64,000 nucleotides of DNA from Antedon mediterranea (Eukaryota; Echinodermata; Crinoidea; Comatulida; Antedonidae): assembly GCF_964355755.1 (NCBI RefSeq), contig NC_092676.1, positions 12,508,288 to 12,572,287 on the forward strand. The letters run 5' to 3'. A model generated the notes under the pieces. That model saw only the letters and a program-made list of their open reading frames with translations. It was not told where the DNA came from and searched no databases. Within the stretch, counting starts at the first letter, position 1, and the number at the start of each line of letters is the position of its first letter. A program made the position numbers and the translations under genes. Below, piece after piece: positions 1 through 10,149 of the stretch.

Positions 1-1474
1 ATTTTTGGCATTTCGATGAAACTTGGTTACACAAAAACATCAAAGTGCTTAAAATCACATTTAAAACCGTTTTAGAGCATTTTGAGCATTTCGATAAAAC
101 TTTTCACACAAAAACATCAAAGTGTACAAAATAGCTTCAAATCGCATTTAGAGAGGTTTTAGACCATTTTGTGCATTTCGATAAAACTTTTCACACAAAA
201 ACATCAAAGTGTACAAAATAACTTCAAATCGTATTTAGAGACGTTTTAGACCATTTTGTGCATTTTGATAAAACTTTTCACACAAAAACATCAAATTGCA
301 CAAAATAGCTTAATATCGTGTTTGAAAACGTTTTAAACCATTTTGAGCATGTCGATAAAACTTTTCACACAAAAATATCAAAGTGCACAGAATATCTTCA
401 AATCGCATTTAGAGACGTTTTAGACCATTTTGTGCATTTCGAAAAAATTTGTTAACATAAAAAGACCAAAGTGTTTAGAATATCTCCAAATCGCATTTGG
501 AGACGTTTTAGACCATTTTGTGTTTTTCGAAAAACTTTTCACACAAAAACATCAAAGTGTAGAAAATTGCTTCAAATCGCATTTAGAGACGTTTTAGACC
601 ATTTTGTGCATTTCGAAAAAACTTTTTAAAATAAAAACACCAAAGTGCTTAGAATAGCTTCAAATCGCATTTGGAGACGTTTTAGACCATTTTGTGCATT
701 TCGATGAAACTTGGTTACACAAAAACATCAAAGTGCTTAAAATCACATTTGAAACCGTTTTAGAGCATTTTGAGCATTTCGATAAAACTTTTCACACAAA
801 AACATCAAAGTGTACAAAATAGCTTCAAATCACATTTGAAACCGTTTTAGACTATTTTGAGCATTTCGATAAAACTTTTCACACAAAAACATCAAAGTGT
901 ACAAAATAGCTTCAAATCGCATTTGGAGACGTTTTAGACCATTTTGTGCATTTCGATGAAACTTGGTTACACAAAAACATCAAAGTGCTTAAAATTACAT
1001 TTGAAACCGTTTTAGACCATTTTGAGCATTTCGATAAAACTTTTCACACAAAAACATCAAAGTGTACAAAATAGCTTCAAATCGCATTTGGAGACGTTTT
1101 AGACCATTTTGTGCATTTCGATGAAACTTGGTTACACAAAAACATCAAAGTGCTTAAAATCACATTTGAAACCGTTTTAGAGCATTTTTAGCATTTCGAT
1201 AATACTTTTCACACAAAACATCAAAGTGTACAAAATAGCTTCAAATCGCATTTGGAGACGTTTTAGACCATTTTGTGCATTTCGATGAAACTTGGTTACA
1301 CAAAAACATCAAAGTGCTTAAAATCACATTTGAAACCGTTTTAGACCATTTTGAGCATTTCGATAAAACTTTTCACACAAAAAAATCAAAGTGCACAAAA
1401 TAGCTTCAAATCGCATTTGGGGACGTTTTAGACTATTTTGTGCATTTCGAAAAAAATTGTTAACATAAAAAGAC
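1..1474 (+). repeat. Left flank: satellite out of register with the 34-kb repeat
   Basis: This is made of the same A, B, C and D unit classes but does not match the sequence 34,139 bp downstream. The part from about 998 to 1475 matches 34461-34938 instead, an offset of 33,463 bp, which is 676 bp less than the main period; 676 bp is itself a recurring local duplication length in this array. Further left the match breaks, because a B unit near 961-1000 stands where the other locus has an A-type unit. It is read as the end of a preceding, rearranged higher-order copy. Confidence 0.75.
483..503. repeat. Perfect 9-bp-arm dyad in a class C unit (first copy)
   Basis: The arms tctccaaat and atttggaga flank a 3-base cgc centre and are exact reverse complements. 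Another example is 13277-13297. The same dyad is present in most class C units of the main subtype, dozens in the window. In the aatgtg subtype the left arm reads tcttcaaat, one mismatch. Class A has only caaat/atttg, a 5-bp core. Confidence 0.9.
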
Positions 1475-1484
1475 CAAAGTGTTC
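1475..1484 (+). other. Recombination junction inside a chimeric C/A unit
   Basis: The unit starts as class C (gttaacataaaaagaccaaagtg) and ends as class A (caaaatagcttcaaatcgc), joined across the shared word caaagtgt. Left of this point the sequence fails to match copy 2 of the 34-kb repeat; right of it the match is nearly perfect. This is the expected product of unequal exchange or template switching within a short homology. Confidence 0.8.
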
Positions 1485-1824
1485 AAAATAGCTTCAAATC
1501 GCATTTAGAGACGTTTTAGACCATTTTTTGCATTTCGATGAAACTTGGTTACACAAAATCATCAAAGTGCTTAAAATCACATTTAAAACCGTTTTAGAGC
1601 ATTTTTAGCATTTCGATAAAACTTTTCACACAAAAACATCAAAGTGTACAAAATAGCTTCAAATCGCATTTAGAGAGGTTTTAGACAATTTTGTGCATTT
1701 CGATAAAACTTTTCACACAAAAACATCAAAGTGTACAAAATAGCTTCAAATTGCATTTAGAGACGTTTTAGACCATTTTGTGCATTTCGATAAAACTTTT
1801 CACACAAAAACATCAAATTGCACA

Positions 1825-1864
1825 AAATCGTTTTAAACCATTTTAAATCGTTTTAAACCATTTT
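1825..1864 (+). repeat. 20-bp tandem microduplication replacing the D core
   Basis: The word aaatcgttttaaaccatttt occurs twice in a row (1825-1844, 1845-1864). It replaces the taataccgtgtttg part of a D unit, so the unit has both a deletion and a duplication. Ten further copies start at 10397, 11073, 28289, 32082, 32758, 35288, 35964, 44536, 45212 and 62428. Such a specific double event is a good marker of common descent. Confidence 0.92.
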
Positions 1865-1953
1865 GAGCATTTCGATAAAACTTTTCACAAAAAACATCAA
1901 AGTGCACAGAATAGCTTCAAATTGCATTTGGAGACGTTTTAGAGCATTTTGTG

Positions 1954-2041
1954 CATTTCGATAAAATGTGTTAACATAAAAAGACCAAAGTGTTTAGAAT
2001 ATCTTCAAATCACATTTGGAGACGTTTTAGACCATTTTTTG
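1954..2041 (+). repeat. Exemplar unit class C (88 bp), aatgtgttaac subtype
   Basis: Class C carries tgttaacataaaaagacc in place of the usual ttcacacaaaaacatc and is 1 bp longer than A, which breaks the 29-codon frame at each copy. The tgttaaca core is an 8-bp palindrome (GTTAAC inside). This copy is the subtype with cgataaaatgtgttaac and atcttcaaatcacatttgg. The more common subtype has cgaaaaaatttgttaac and a perfect dyad. Confidence 0.9.
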
Positions 2042-2119
2042 CATTTCGATGAAACTTGGTTACACAAAAACATCAAAGTGCTTAAAATCACATTTGAAAC
2101 CGTTTTAGAGCATTTTGAG
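2042..2119 (+). repeat. Exemplar unit class B (78 bp)
   Basis: Class B starts catttcgatgaaacttggtt, continues acacaaaaacatcaaagtgc and ttaaaatcacatttgaaacc, and ends gttttagagcattttgag or gagcatttttag. Relative to class A it lacks 9 bp around tagcttcaa, giving 78 instead of 87 bp. The loss is three codons long and removes the in-frame TAG of class A. A subset reads gatggaacttgg and aaaaccg. It almost always follows a C or an A unit. Confidence 0.9.
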
Positions 2120-2206
2120 CATTTCGATAAAACTTTTCACACAAAAACATCAAAGTGTACAAAATAGCTTCAAATCGCATTTAGAGACGTTTTAGACCAT
2201 TTTGTG
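2120..2206 (+). repeat. Exemplar unit class A (87 bp)
   Basis: Class A runs from catttcgataaaactttt through cacacaaaaacatcaaagtg, tacaaaatagcttcaaatcg and catttagagacgttttagac to the next cattttgtg. It is the commonest class. Variants differ mostly at catttagag/catttggag, at gacg/gatg/gagg and at atcgca/atcaca. It contains the word aaatagctt, whose TAG closes the otherwise open 29-codon frame. Confidence 0.9.
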
Positions 2207-2704
2207 CATTTCGAAAAAATTTGTTAACATAAAAAGACCAAAGTGTTTAGAATATCTCCAAATCGCATTTGGAGACGTTTTAGACCATTTTGTGCATTTC
2301 GATGAAACTTGGTTACACAAAAACATCAAAGTGCTTAAAATCACATTTGAAACCGTTTTAGAGCATTTTTAGCATTTCGATAATACTTTTCACACAAGAA
2401 CATCAAAGTGTACAAAATAGCTTCAAATCGCATTTGGAGACGTTTTAGACCATTTTGTGCATTTCGATGAAACTTGGTTACACAAAAACATCAAGGTGCT
2501 TAAAATCACATTTGAAACCGTTTTAGACCACTTTGAGCATTTCGATAAAACTTTTCACACAAAAAAATCAAAGTGCACAAAATAGCTTCAAATCGCATTT
2601 GGAGACGTTTTAGACTATTTTGTGCATTTTGAAAAAATTTGTTAACATAAAAAGACCAAAGTGTTTAGAATATCTCCAAATCGCATTTGGAGACGTTTTA
2701 AACC

Positions 2705-5410
2705 ATTTTGTGCATTTCGATGGAACTTGGTTACACAAAAACATCAAAGTGCTTAAAATCACATTTAAAACCGTTTTAGAGCATTTTGAGCATTTCGATA
2801 AAACTTTTCACACAAAAACATCAAAGTGTACAAAATAGCTTCAAATCGCATTTAGAGAGGTTTTAGACCATTTTGTGCATTTCGATAAAACTTTACACAC
2901 AAAAACATCAAAGTGTACAAAATAGCTTCAAATCGCATTTAGAGAGGTTTTAGACCATTTTGTGCATTTCGATAAAACTTTTCACACAAAAACATCAAAT
3001 TGCACAAAATAGCTTAATATCGTGTTTGAAAACGTTTTAAACCATTTTGAGCATGTCGATAAAACTTTTCACACAAAAATATCAAAGCGCACAGAATATC
3101 TTCAAATCGCATTTAGAGACGTTTTAGACCATTTTGTGCATTTCGAAAAAATTTGTTAACATAAAATGACCAAAGTGTTTAGAATATCTCCAAATCGCAT
3201 TTGGAGACGTTTTAGACCATTTTGTGCATTTCGATGAAACTTGATTACACAAAAACATCAAAGTGCTTAAAATCACATTTAAAACCGTTTTAGAGCGTTT
3301 TGAGCATTTCGATAAACTTTTCACACAAAAACATCAAAGTGCACAAAATAGCTTCAAATCGCATTTAGAGATGTTTTAGACCATTTTGTGCATTTCGATA
3401 AAACTTTTCACACAAAAACATCAAATTGCACAAAAAAGCTTAATACCGTGTTTGAAATCGTTTTAAACCAATTTCAGCATGTCGAAAAAACTTTTCACAC
3501 AAAAACATCAAAGTGCACAGAATATCTTCAAATCGCATTTAGAGACGTTTTAGACCATTTTGTGCATTTCGAAAAAATTTGTTAACATAAAAAGACCAAA
3601 GTGTTTAGAATATCTCCAAATCGCATTTGGAGACGTTTTAGACCATTTTGTGCATTTCGATGAAACTTGGTTACACAAAAACATCAAAGTGCTTAAAATC
3701 ACATTTGAAACCGTTTTAGAGCATTTTGAGCATTTCGATAAAACTTTTCACACAAAAACATCAAAGTGTACAAAATAGCTTCAAATCACATTTGAAACCG
3801 TTTTAGACCATTTTGAGTATTTCGATAAAACTTTTCACACAAAAACATCAAAGTGTACAAAATAGCTTCAAATCGCATTTGGAGACGTTTTAGACCATTT
3901 TGTGCATTTCGATGAAACTTGGTTACACAAAAACATCAAAGTGCTTAAAATCACATTTGAAACCGTTTTAGAGCATTTTTAGCATTTCGATAATACTTTT
4001 CACACAAAAACATCAAGGTGTACAAAATAGCTTCAAATCGCATTTGGAGACGTTTTAGACCATTTTGTGCATTTCGATGAAACTTGGTTACACAAAAACA
4101 TCAAAGTGCTTAAAATCACATTTGAAATCGTTTTAGACCATTTTGAGCATTTCGATAAAACTTTTCACACAAAAAAATCAAAGTGCACAAAATACCTTCA
4201 AATCGCATTTGGAGACGTTTTAGACTATTTTGTGCATTTCGAAAAAATTTGTTAACATAAAAAGACCAAAGTGTTTAGAATATCTCCAAATCGCATTTGG
4301 AGACGTTTTAAATCATTTTGTGCATTTCGATGGAACTTGGTTACACAAAAACATCAAAGTGCTTAAAATCACATTTAAAACCGTTTTAGAGCATTTTGAG
4401 CATTTCGATAAAACTTTTCACACAAAAACATCAAAGTGTACAAAATAGCTTCAAATCGCATTTAGAGAGGTTTTAGACCATTTTGTGCATTTCGATAAAA
4501 CTTTACACACAAAAACATCAAAGTGTACAAAATAGCTTCAAATCGCATTTAGAGACGTTTTAGACCATTTTGTGCATTTCGATAAAACTTTTCACACAAA
4601 AACATCAAATTGCACAAAATAGCTTAATATCGTGTTTGAAAACGTTTTAAACCATTTTGAGCATGTCGATAAAACTTTTCACACAAAAATATCAAAGTGC
4701 ACAGAATATCTTCAAATCGCATTTAGAGACGTTTTAGACCATTTTGTGCATTTCGAAAAAATTTGTTAACATAAAAAGACCAAAGTGTTTAGAATATCTC
4801 CAAATCGCATTTGGAGACGTTTTAGACCATTTTGTGCATTTCGATGAAACTTGGTTACATAAAAACATCAAAGTGCTTAAAATCACATTTAAAACCGTTT
4901 TAGAGCGTTTTGAGCATTTCGATAAACTTTTCACACAAAAACATCAAAGTGCACAAAATAGCTTCAAATCGCATTTAGAGATGTTTTAGACCATTTTGTG
5001 CATTTCGAAAAAACTTTTCACACAAAAACATCAAATTGCACACAATAGCTTAATACCGTGTGTGAAATCGTTTTAAACCATTTTGAGCATGTCGATAAAA
5101 CTTTTCACACAAAAACATCAAAGTGCACAGAATATCTTCAAATCGCATATAGAGACGTTTTAGACCATTTTGTGCATTTCGAAAAAATTTTTTAACATTA
5201 AAAGACCAATGTGTTTAGAATATCTCCAAATCGCATTTGGAGACGTTTTAGACCATTTTGTGCATTTCGATGAAACTTGGTTACACAAAAACATCAAAGT
5301 GCTTAAAATCACATTTGAAACCGTTTTAGAGCATTTTGAGCATTTCGATAAAACTTTTCACACAAAAACATCAAAGTGTACAAAATAGCTTCAAATCACA
5401 TTTGAAACCG
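2705..5410 (+). repeat. Segmental block P (first copy, 10,090-bp offset)
   Basis: This matches about 12795-15500 at a constant offset of 10,090 bp with few substitutions (for example tgtgaaatcg versus tttgaaatcg near 5061/15151, and atttttt versus atttgtt near 5190/15280). It contains D-E-C-B-F runs, taaaactttacacac variants and the acaccgaa-free D subtype with cacacaatagc. Copy 2 counterpart is 36844-39549. Confidence 0.82.
2715..2731 (+). promoter_or_regulatory. CENP-B-box-like 17-mer in a class B unit (weak)
   Basis: The word tttcgatggaacttggt matches the mammalian CENP-B box consensus YTTCGTTGGAARCGGGA at 12 of 17 positions, and 7 of the 9 positions regarded as essential; the CG of CGGG is TT here. 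The commoner form at 2044-2060 (gatgaaac) matches 11 of 17. It recurs in almost every class B unit. A chance match is possible, and functional binding is not implied. Confidence 0.25.
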
Positions 5411-7204
5411 TTTTAGACCATTTTGAGCATTTCGATAAAACTTTTCACACAAAAACATCAAAGTGTACAAAATGGCTTCAAATCGCATTTGGAGACGTTT
5501 TAGAGCATTTTGAGCATTTCGATAAAACTTTTCACACAAAAACATCAAAGTGTACAAAATAACTTCAAATCGCATTTAGAGACGTTTTAGACCATTTTGT
5601 GCATTTTGATAAAACTTTTCACACAAAAACATCAAATTGCACAAAATAGCTTAATATCGTGTTTGAAAACGTTTTAAACCATTTTGAGCATGTCGATAAA
5701 ACTTTTCACATAAAAATATCAAAGTGCACAGAATAGCTTCAAATCGCATTTGGAGACGTTTTAGACCATTTTGTGCATTTTGATAAAACTTTTCACACAA
5801 AAACATCAAATTGCACAAAATAGCTTAATATCGTGTTTGAAAACGTTTTAAACCATTTTGAGCATGTCGATAAAACTTTTCACTCAAAAATATCAAAGTG
5901 CACAGAATATCTTCAAATCGCATTTAGAGACGTTTTAGACCATTTTGTGCATTTCGAAAAAATTTGTTAACATAAAAAGACCAAAGTGTTTAGAATATCT
6001 CCAAATCGCATTTGGAGACGTTTTAAACCATTTTGTGCATTTCGATGGAACTTGGTTACACAAAAACATCAAAGTGCTTAAAATCACATTTAAAACCGTT
6101 TTAGAGCATTTTGAGCATTTCGATAAAACTTTTCACACAAAAACATCAAAGTGTACAAAATAGCTTCAAATCGCATTTAGAGAGGTTTTAGACCATTTTG
6201 TGCATTTCGATAAAACTTTACACACAAAAACATCAAAGTGTACAAAATAGCTTCAAATCGCATTTAGAGACGTTTTAGACCATTTTGTGCATTTCGATAA
6301 AACTTTTCACACAAAAACATCAAATTGCACAAAATAGCTTAATATCGTGTTTAAAACCGTTTTTACCATTTTGAGCATTTCGATAAACTTTTCACACAAA
6401 AACATCAAAGTGCACAAAATAGCTTCAAATCGCATTTAGAGATGTTTTAGAACATTTTGTGCATTTCGATAAAATTTTTCACACAAAAACATCAAATTGC
6501 ACAAAAAACCTTAATACCGTGTTTGAAATCGTTTTAAACCAATTTGAGCATGTCGATAAAACTTTTCACACAAAAACATCAAAGTGCACAGAATATCTTC
6601 AAATCGCATTTAGAGACGTTTTAGACCATTTTGGGCATTTCGATGAAACTTGGTTACACAAATACATAAAAGTGCTTAAAATCACATTTAAAACCGTTTT
6701 AGAGCATTTTGAGCATTTCGATAAAACTTTTCACACAAAAACATCAAAGTGTACAAAATAGCTTCAAATCGCATTTAGAGAGGTTTTAGACCATTTTGTG
6801 CATTTCGATAAAACTTTTCACACAAAAACATCAAAGTGTACAAAATAACTTCAAATCGTATTTTGAGACGTTTTAGACCATTTTGTGCATTTTGATAAAA
6901 CTTTTCACACAAAAACATCAAATTGCACAAAATAGCTTAATATCGTGTTTGAAAACGTTTTAAACCATTTTGAGCATGTCGATAAAACTTTTCACACAAA
7001 AACATCAAATTGCACAAAATAGCTTAATATCGTGTTTGAAAACGTTTTAAACCATTTTGAGCATGTCGATAAAACTTTTCACACAAAAATATCAAAGTGC
7101 ACAGAATATCTTCAAATCGCATTTAGAGACGTTTTAGACCATTTTGTGCATTTCGAAAAAATTTGTTAACATAAAAAGACCAAAGTGTTTAGAATATCTC
7201 CAAA
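5411..7204 (+). repeat. Mixed A/B/D/E block with D-E dimer duplication
   Basis: The D-E dimer repeats at 5602-5775 and 5776-5949 (174 bp). 5170-6000 matches 16618-17448 at offset 11,448. Near 6900-7075 two D units stand directly in tandem without an intervening E, the only D-D pair I noticed in copy 1. Near 6345-6375 a D unit is shortened to taaaaccgtttttacc. Confidence 0.75.
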
Positions 7205-7965
7205 TCGCATTTGGAGACGTTTTAGACCATTTTGTGTTTTTCGAAAAAACTTTTCACACAAAAACATCAAAGTGTACAAAATTGCTTCAAATCGCATTTG
7301 GAGACGTTTTAGACCATTTTGTGATTTTCGAAAAACTTTTCACACAAAAACATCAAAGTGTAGAAAATTGCTTCAAATCGCATTTAGAGACGTTTTAGAC
7401 CATTTTGTGCATTTCGAAAAAATTTGTTAACATAAAAAGACCAAAGTGTTTAGAATATTTCCAAATCGCATTTGGAGACGTTTTAGACCATTTTGTGCAT
7501 TTCGATGAAACTTGGTTACACAAAAACATCAAAGTGCTTAAAATCACATTTAAAACCGTTTTAGAGCGTTTTGAGCATTTCGATAAACTTTTCACACAAA
7601 AAAATCAAAGTGCACAAAATAGCATTTAGAGATGTTTTAGACCATTTTGTGCATTTCGATAAAACTTTTCACACAAAAACATCAAATTGCACAAAAAAGC
7701 TTAATACCGTGTTTGAAATCGTTTTAAACCAATTTGAGCATGTCGATAAAACTTTTCACACAAAAACATCAAAGTGCACAGAATATCTTCAAATCGCATT
7801 TAGAGACGTTTTAGACCATTTTGTGCATTTCGAAAAAATTTGTTAACATAAAAAGACCAAAGTGTTTAGAATATCTCCAAATCGCATTTGGAGACGTTTT
7901 AAACCATTTTGTGCATTTCGATGGAACTTGGTTACACAAAAACATCAAAGTGCTTAAAATCACAT
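7205..7965 (+). repeat. Block with 10-bp-deleted F unit (18,743-bp offset copy)
   Basis: This matches about 25948-26708 at offset 18,743. It has tgtgtttttcg and tgtgattttcg units (anchor CA changed), then C-B and an F unit in which ttcaaatcgc is missing, joining tagc to atttagag at 7623/7624. The lost 10 bp end in the same gc that precedes them, so a 2-base homology deletion is likely. Other copies are at 26366, 41762 and 60505. Confidence 0.82.
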
Positions 7966-9304
7966 TTGAAACCGTTTTAGAGCATTTTTAGCATTTCGAT
8001 AATACTTTTCACACAAAAACATCAAAGTGCACAAAATAGCTTCAAATCGCATTTAGAGATGTTTTAGACCATTTTGTGCATTTCGATAAAACTTTTCACA
8101 CAAAAACATCAAATTGCACAAAATAGCTTAATACCGTGTTTGAAATCATTTTAAACCATTTTGAGCATGTCGATAAAACTTTTCACACAAAAACATCAAA
8201 GTTTTTAGAATATCTCCAAATCGCATTTGGAGACGTTTTAGACCATTTTGTGCATTTCGATGAAACTTGGTTACACAAAAACATCAAAGTGCTTAAAATC
8301 ACATTTGAAACCGTTTTAGAGCATTTTGAGCATTTCGATAAAACTTTTCAAACAAAAACATCAAAGTGTACAAAATAGCTTCAAATCACATTTGAAACCG
8401 TTTTAGACCATTTTGAGCATTTCGATAAAACTTTTCACACAAAAACATCAAAGTGTACAAAATAACTTCAAATCGCATTTGGAGACGTTTTAGACCATTT
8501 TGTGCATTTCGATAAAACTTTTCACACAAAAACATCAAATTGCACAAAATAGCTTAATATCGTGTTTAAAACCGTTTTTACCATTTTGAGCATTTCGATA
8601 AACTTTTCACACAAAAACATCAAAGTGCTTAAAATCACATTTGAAAGCGTTTTAGAGCATTTTTAGCATTTCGATAATACTTTTCACACAAAAACATCAA
8701 AGTGTACAGAATAGCTTCAAATCGCATTTGGAGACGTTTTAGACCATTTTGTGCATTTCGATGAAACTTGGTTACACAAAAACATCAAAGTGCTTAAAAT
8801 CACATTTGAAACCGTTTTAGAGCATTTTTAGCATTTCGATAATACTTTTCACACAAAAACATCAAAGTGCACAAAATAGCTTCAAATCGCATTTAGAGAT
8901 GTTTTAGACCATTTTGTGCATTTCGATAAAACTTTTCACACAAAAACATCAAATTGCACAAAATAGCTTAATACCGTGTTTGAAATCATTTTAAACCATT
9001 TTGAGCATGTCGATAAAACTTTTCACACAAAAACATCAAAGTTTTTAGAATATTTCCAAATCGCATTTGGAGACGTTTTAGACCATTTTGTGCATTTCGA
9101 TGAAACTTGGTTACACAAAAACATCAAAGTGCTTAAAATCACATTTGAAACCGTTTTAGAGCATTTTGAGCATTTCGATAAAACTTTTCAAACAAAAACA
9201 TCAAAGTGTACAAAATAGCTTCAAATCACATTTGAAACCGTTTTAGACCATTTTGAGCATTTCGATAAAACTTTTCACACAAAAACATCAAAGTGTACAA
9301 AATA
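7925..9304 (+). repeat. 840-bp tandem segmental duplication
   Basis: 7925-8464 and 8765-9304 match at an 840-bp offset with very few differences (tatctcc at 8212 versus tatttcc at 9052). Both carry a chimeric E/C unit in which caaagttttt leads directly to agaatat, so the duplication happened after that junction formed. A single, non-duplicated relative is at about 27000-27540. Copy 2 counterpart is 42064-43443. Confidence 0.87.
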
Positions 9305-10149
9305 GCTTCAAATCGCATTTGGAGACGTTTTAGACCATTTTTTGCATTTCGATGAAACTTGGTTACACAAAAACATCAAAGTGCTTAAAATCACATTTGA
9401 AACCGTTTTAGAGCATTTTGAGCATTTCGATAAAACTTTTCACACAAAAACATCAAAGTGTACAAAATAGCTTCAAATCGCATTTAGAGACGTTTTAGAC
9501 CATTTTGTGCATTTCGAAAAAATTTGTTAACATAAAAAGACCAAAGTGTTTAGAATATCTCCAAATCGCATTTGGAGACGTTTTAGACCATTTTGTGCAT
9601 TTCGATGAAACTTGGTTACACAAAAACATCAAAGTGCTTAAAATCACATTTGAAACCGTTTTAGAGCATTTTTAGCATTTCGATAATACTTTTCACACAA
9701 AAACATCAAAGTGTACAAAATAGCTTCAAATCGCATTTGGAGACGTTTTAGACCATTTTGTGCATTTCGATGAAAGTTGGTTACACAAAAACATCAAAGT
9801 GCTTAAAATCACATTTGAAACCGTTTTAGACCATTTTGAGCATTTCGATAAAACTTTTCACACAAAAAAATCAAAGTGCACAAAATAGCTTCAAATCGCA
9901 TTTGGAGACGTTTTAGACTATTTTGTGCATTTTGAAAAAATTTGTTAACATAAAAAGACCAAAGTGTTTAGAATATCTCCAAATCGCATTTGGAGACGTT
10001 TTAAACCATTTTGTGCATTTCGATGGAACTTGGTTACACAAAAACATCAAAGTGCTTAAAATCACATTTAAAACCGTTTTAGAGCATTTTGAGCATTTCG
10101 ATAAAACTTTTCACACAAAAACATCAAAGTGCACAAAATAGCTTCAAAT
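9305..10149 (+). repeat. A/B/C block leading to the gattttg C subtype
   Basis: C-B-A trimers and B-A dimers, with a gaaagttgg variant of class B at 9772-9781 (also at 11718 and, in copy 2, 43911 and 45857). It ends with the C subtype whose anchor reads gtgcattttgaaaaaatttg. Nothing but satellite is seen. Confidence 0.8.

Larger units (their letters stand above)
1954..2206 (+). repeat. Exemplar 253-bp C-B-A trimer
   Basis: Three successive units of 88, 78 and 87 bp form the most frequent multimer. The difference between two otherwise similar loci, 33393-33645 and the position after 36598, is one extra trimer of exactly this size. This shows that the trimer is gained or lost as a block. Confidence 0.85.
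1954..2624 (+). repeat. 671-bp octamer C-B-A-C-B-A-B-A
   Basis: Anchors at 1954, 2042, 2120, 2207, 2295, 2373, 2460, 2538 and 2625 give unit lengths 88, 78, 87, 88, 78, 87, 78 and 87, summing to 671. The same octamer recurs at 11202-11872, at 36093-36763 (copy 2) and at 45341-46011. The last A has seven consecutive A residues (cacacaaaaaaatcaaag) and is followed by a C subtype with gactattttgtgcattttg. Confidence 0.88.
1485..2704 (+). repeat. Block with microduplication marker and octamer, start of copy 1
   Basis: B and A units with gagaggtttt, then a shortened D unit carrying the 20-bp tandem duplication at 1825-1864, then the 671-bp octamer. Five of the six differences found between the two 34-kb copies fall here (1559, 2089, 2398, 2495, 2531), so this part is less homogenised than the rest or belongs to a related block. 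Confidence 0.8.

Noticed and set aside
2207-2294. Yeast-type replication origin consensus on the minus strand of class C (ttttatgttaa)
   Set aside because: It matches 10 of 11 bases but is expected by chance in AT-rich DNA, and the consensus is specific to budding yeast.
3124-3324. Minus-strand frames of 61-66 codons recurring about 20 times
   Set aside because: They are complements of the C-B and A-D units; their recurrence follows the units and their start is TTG in most cases.
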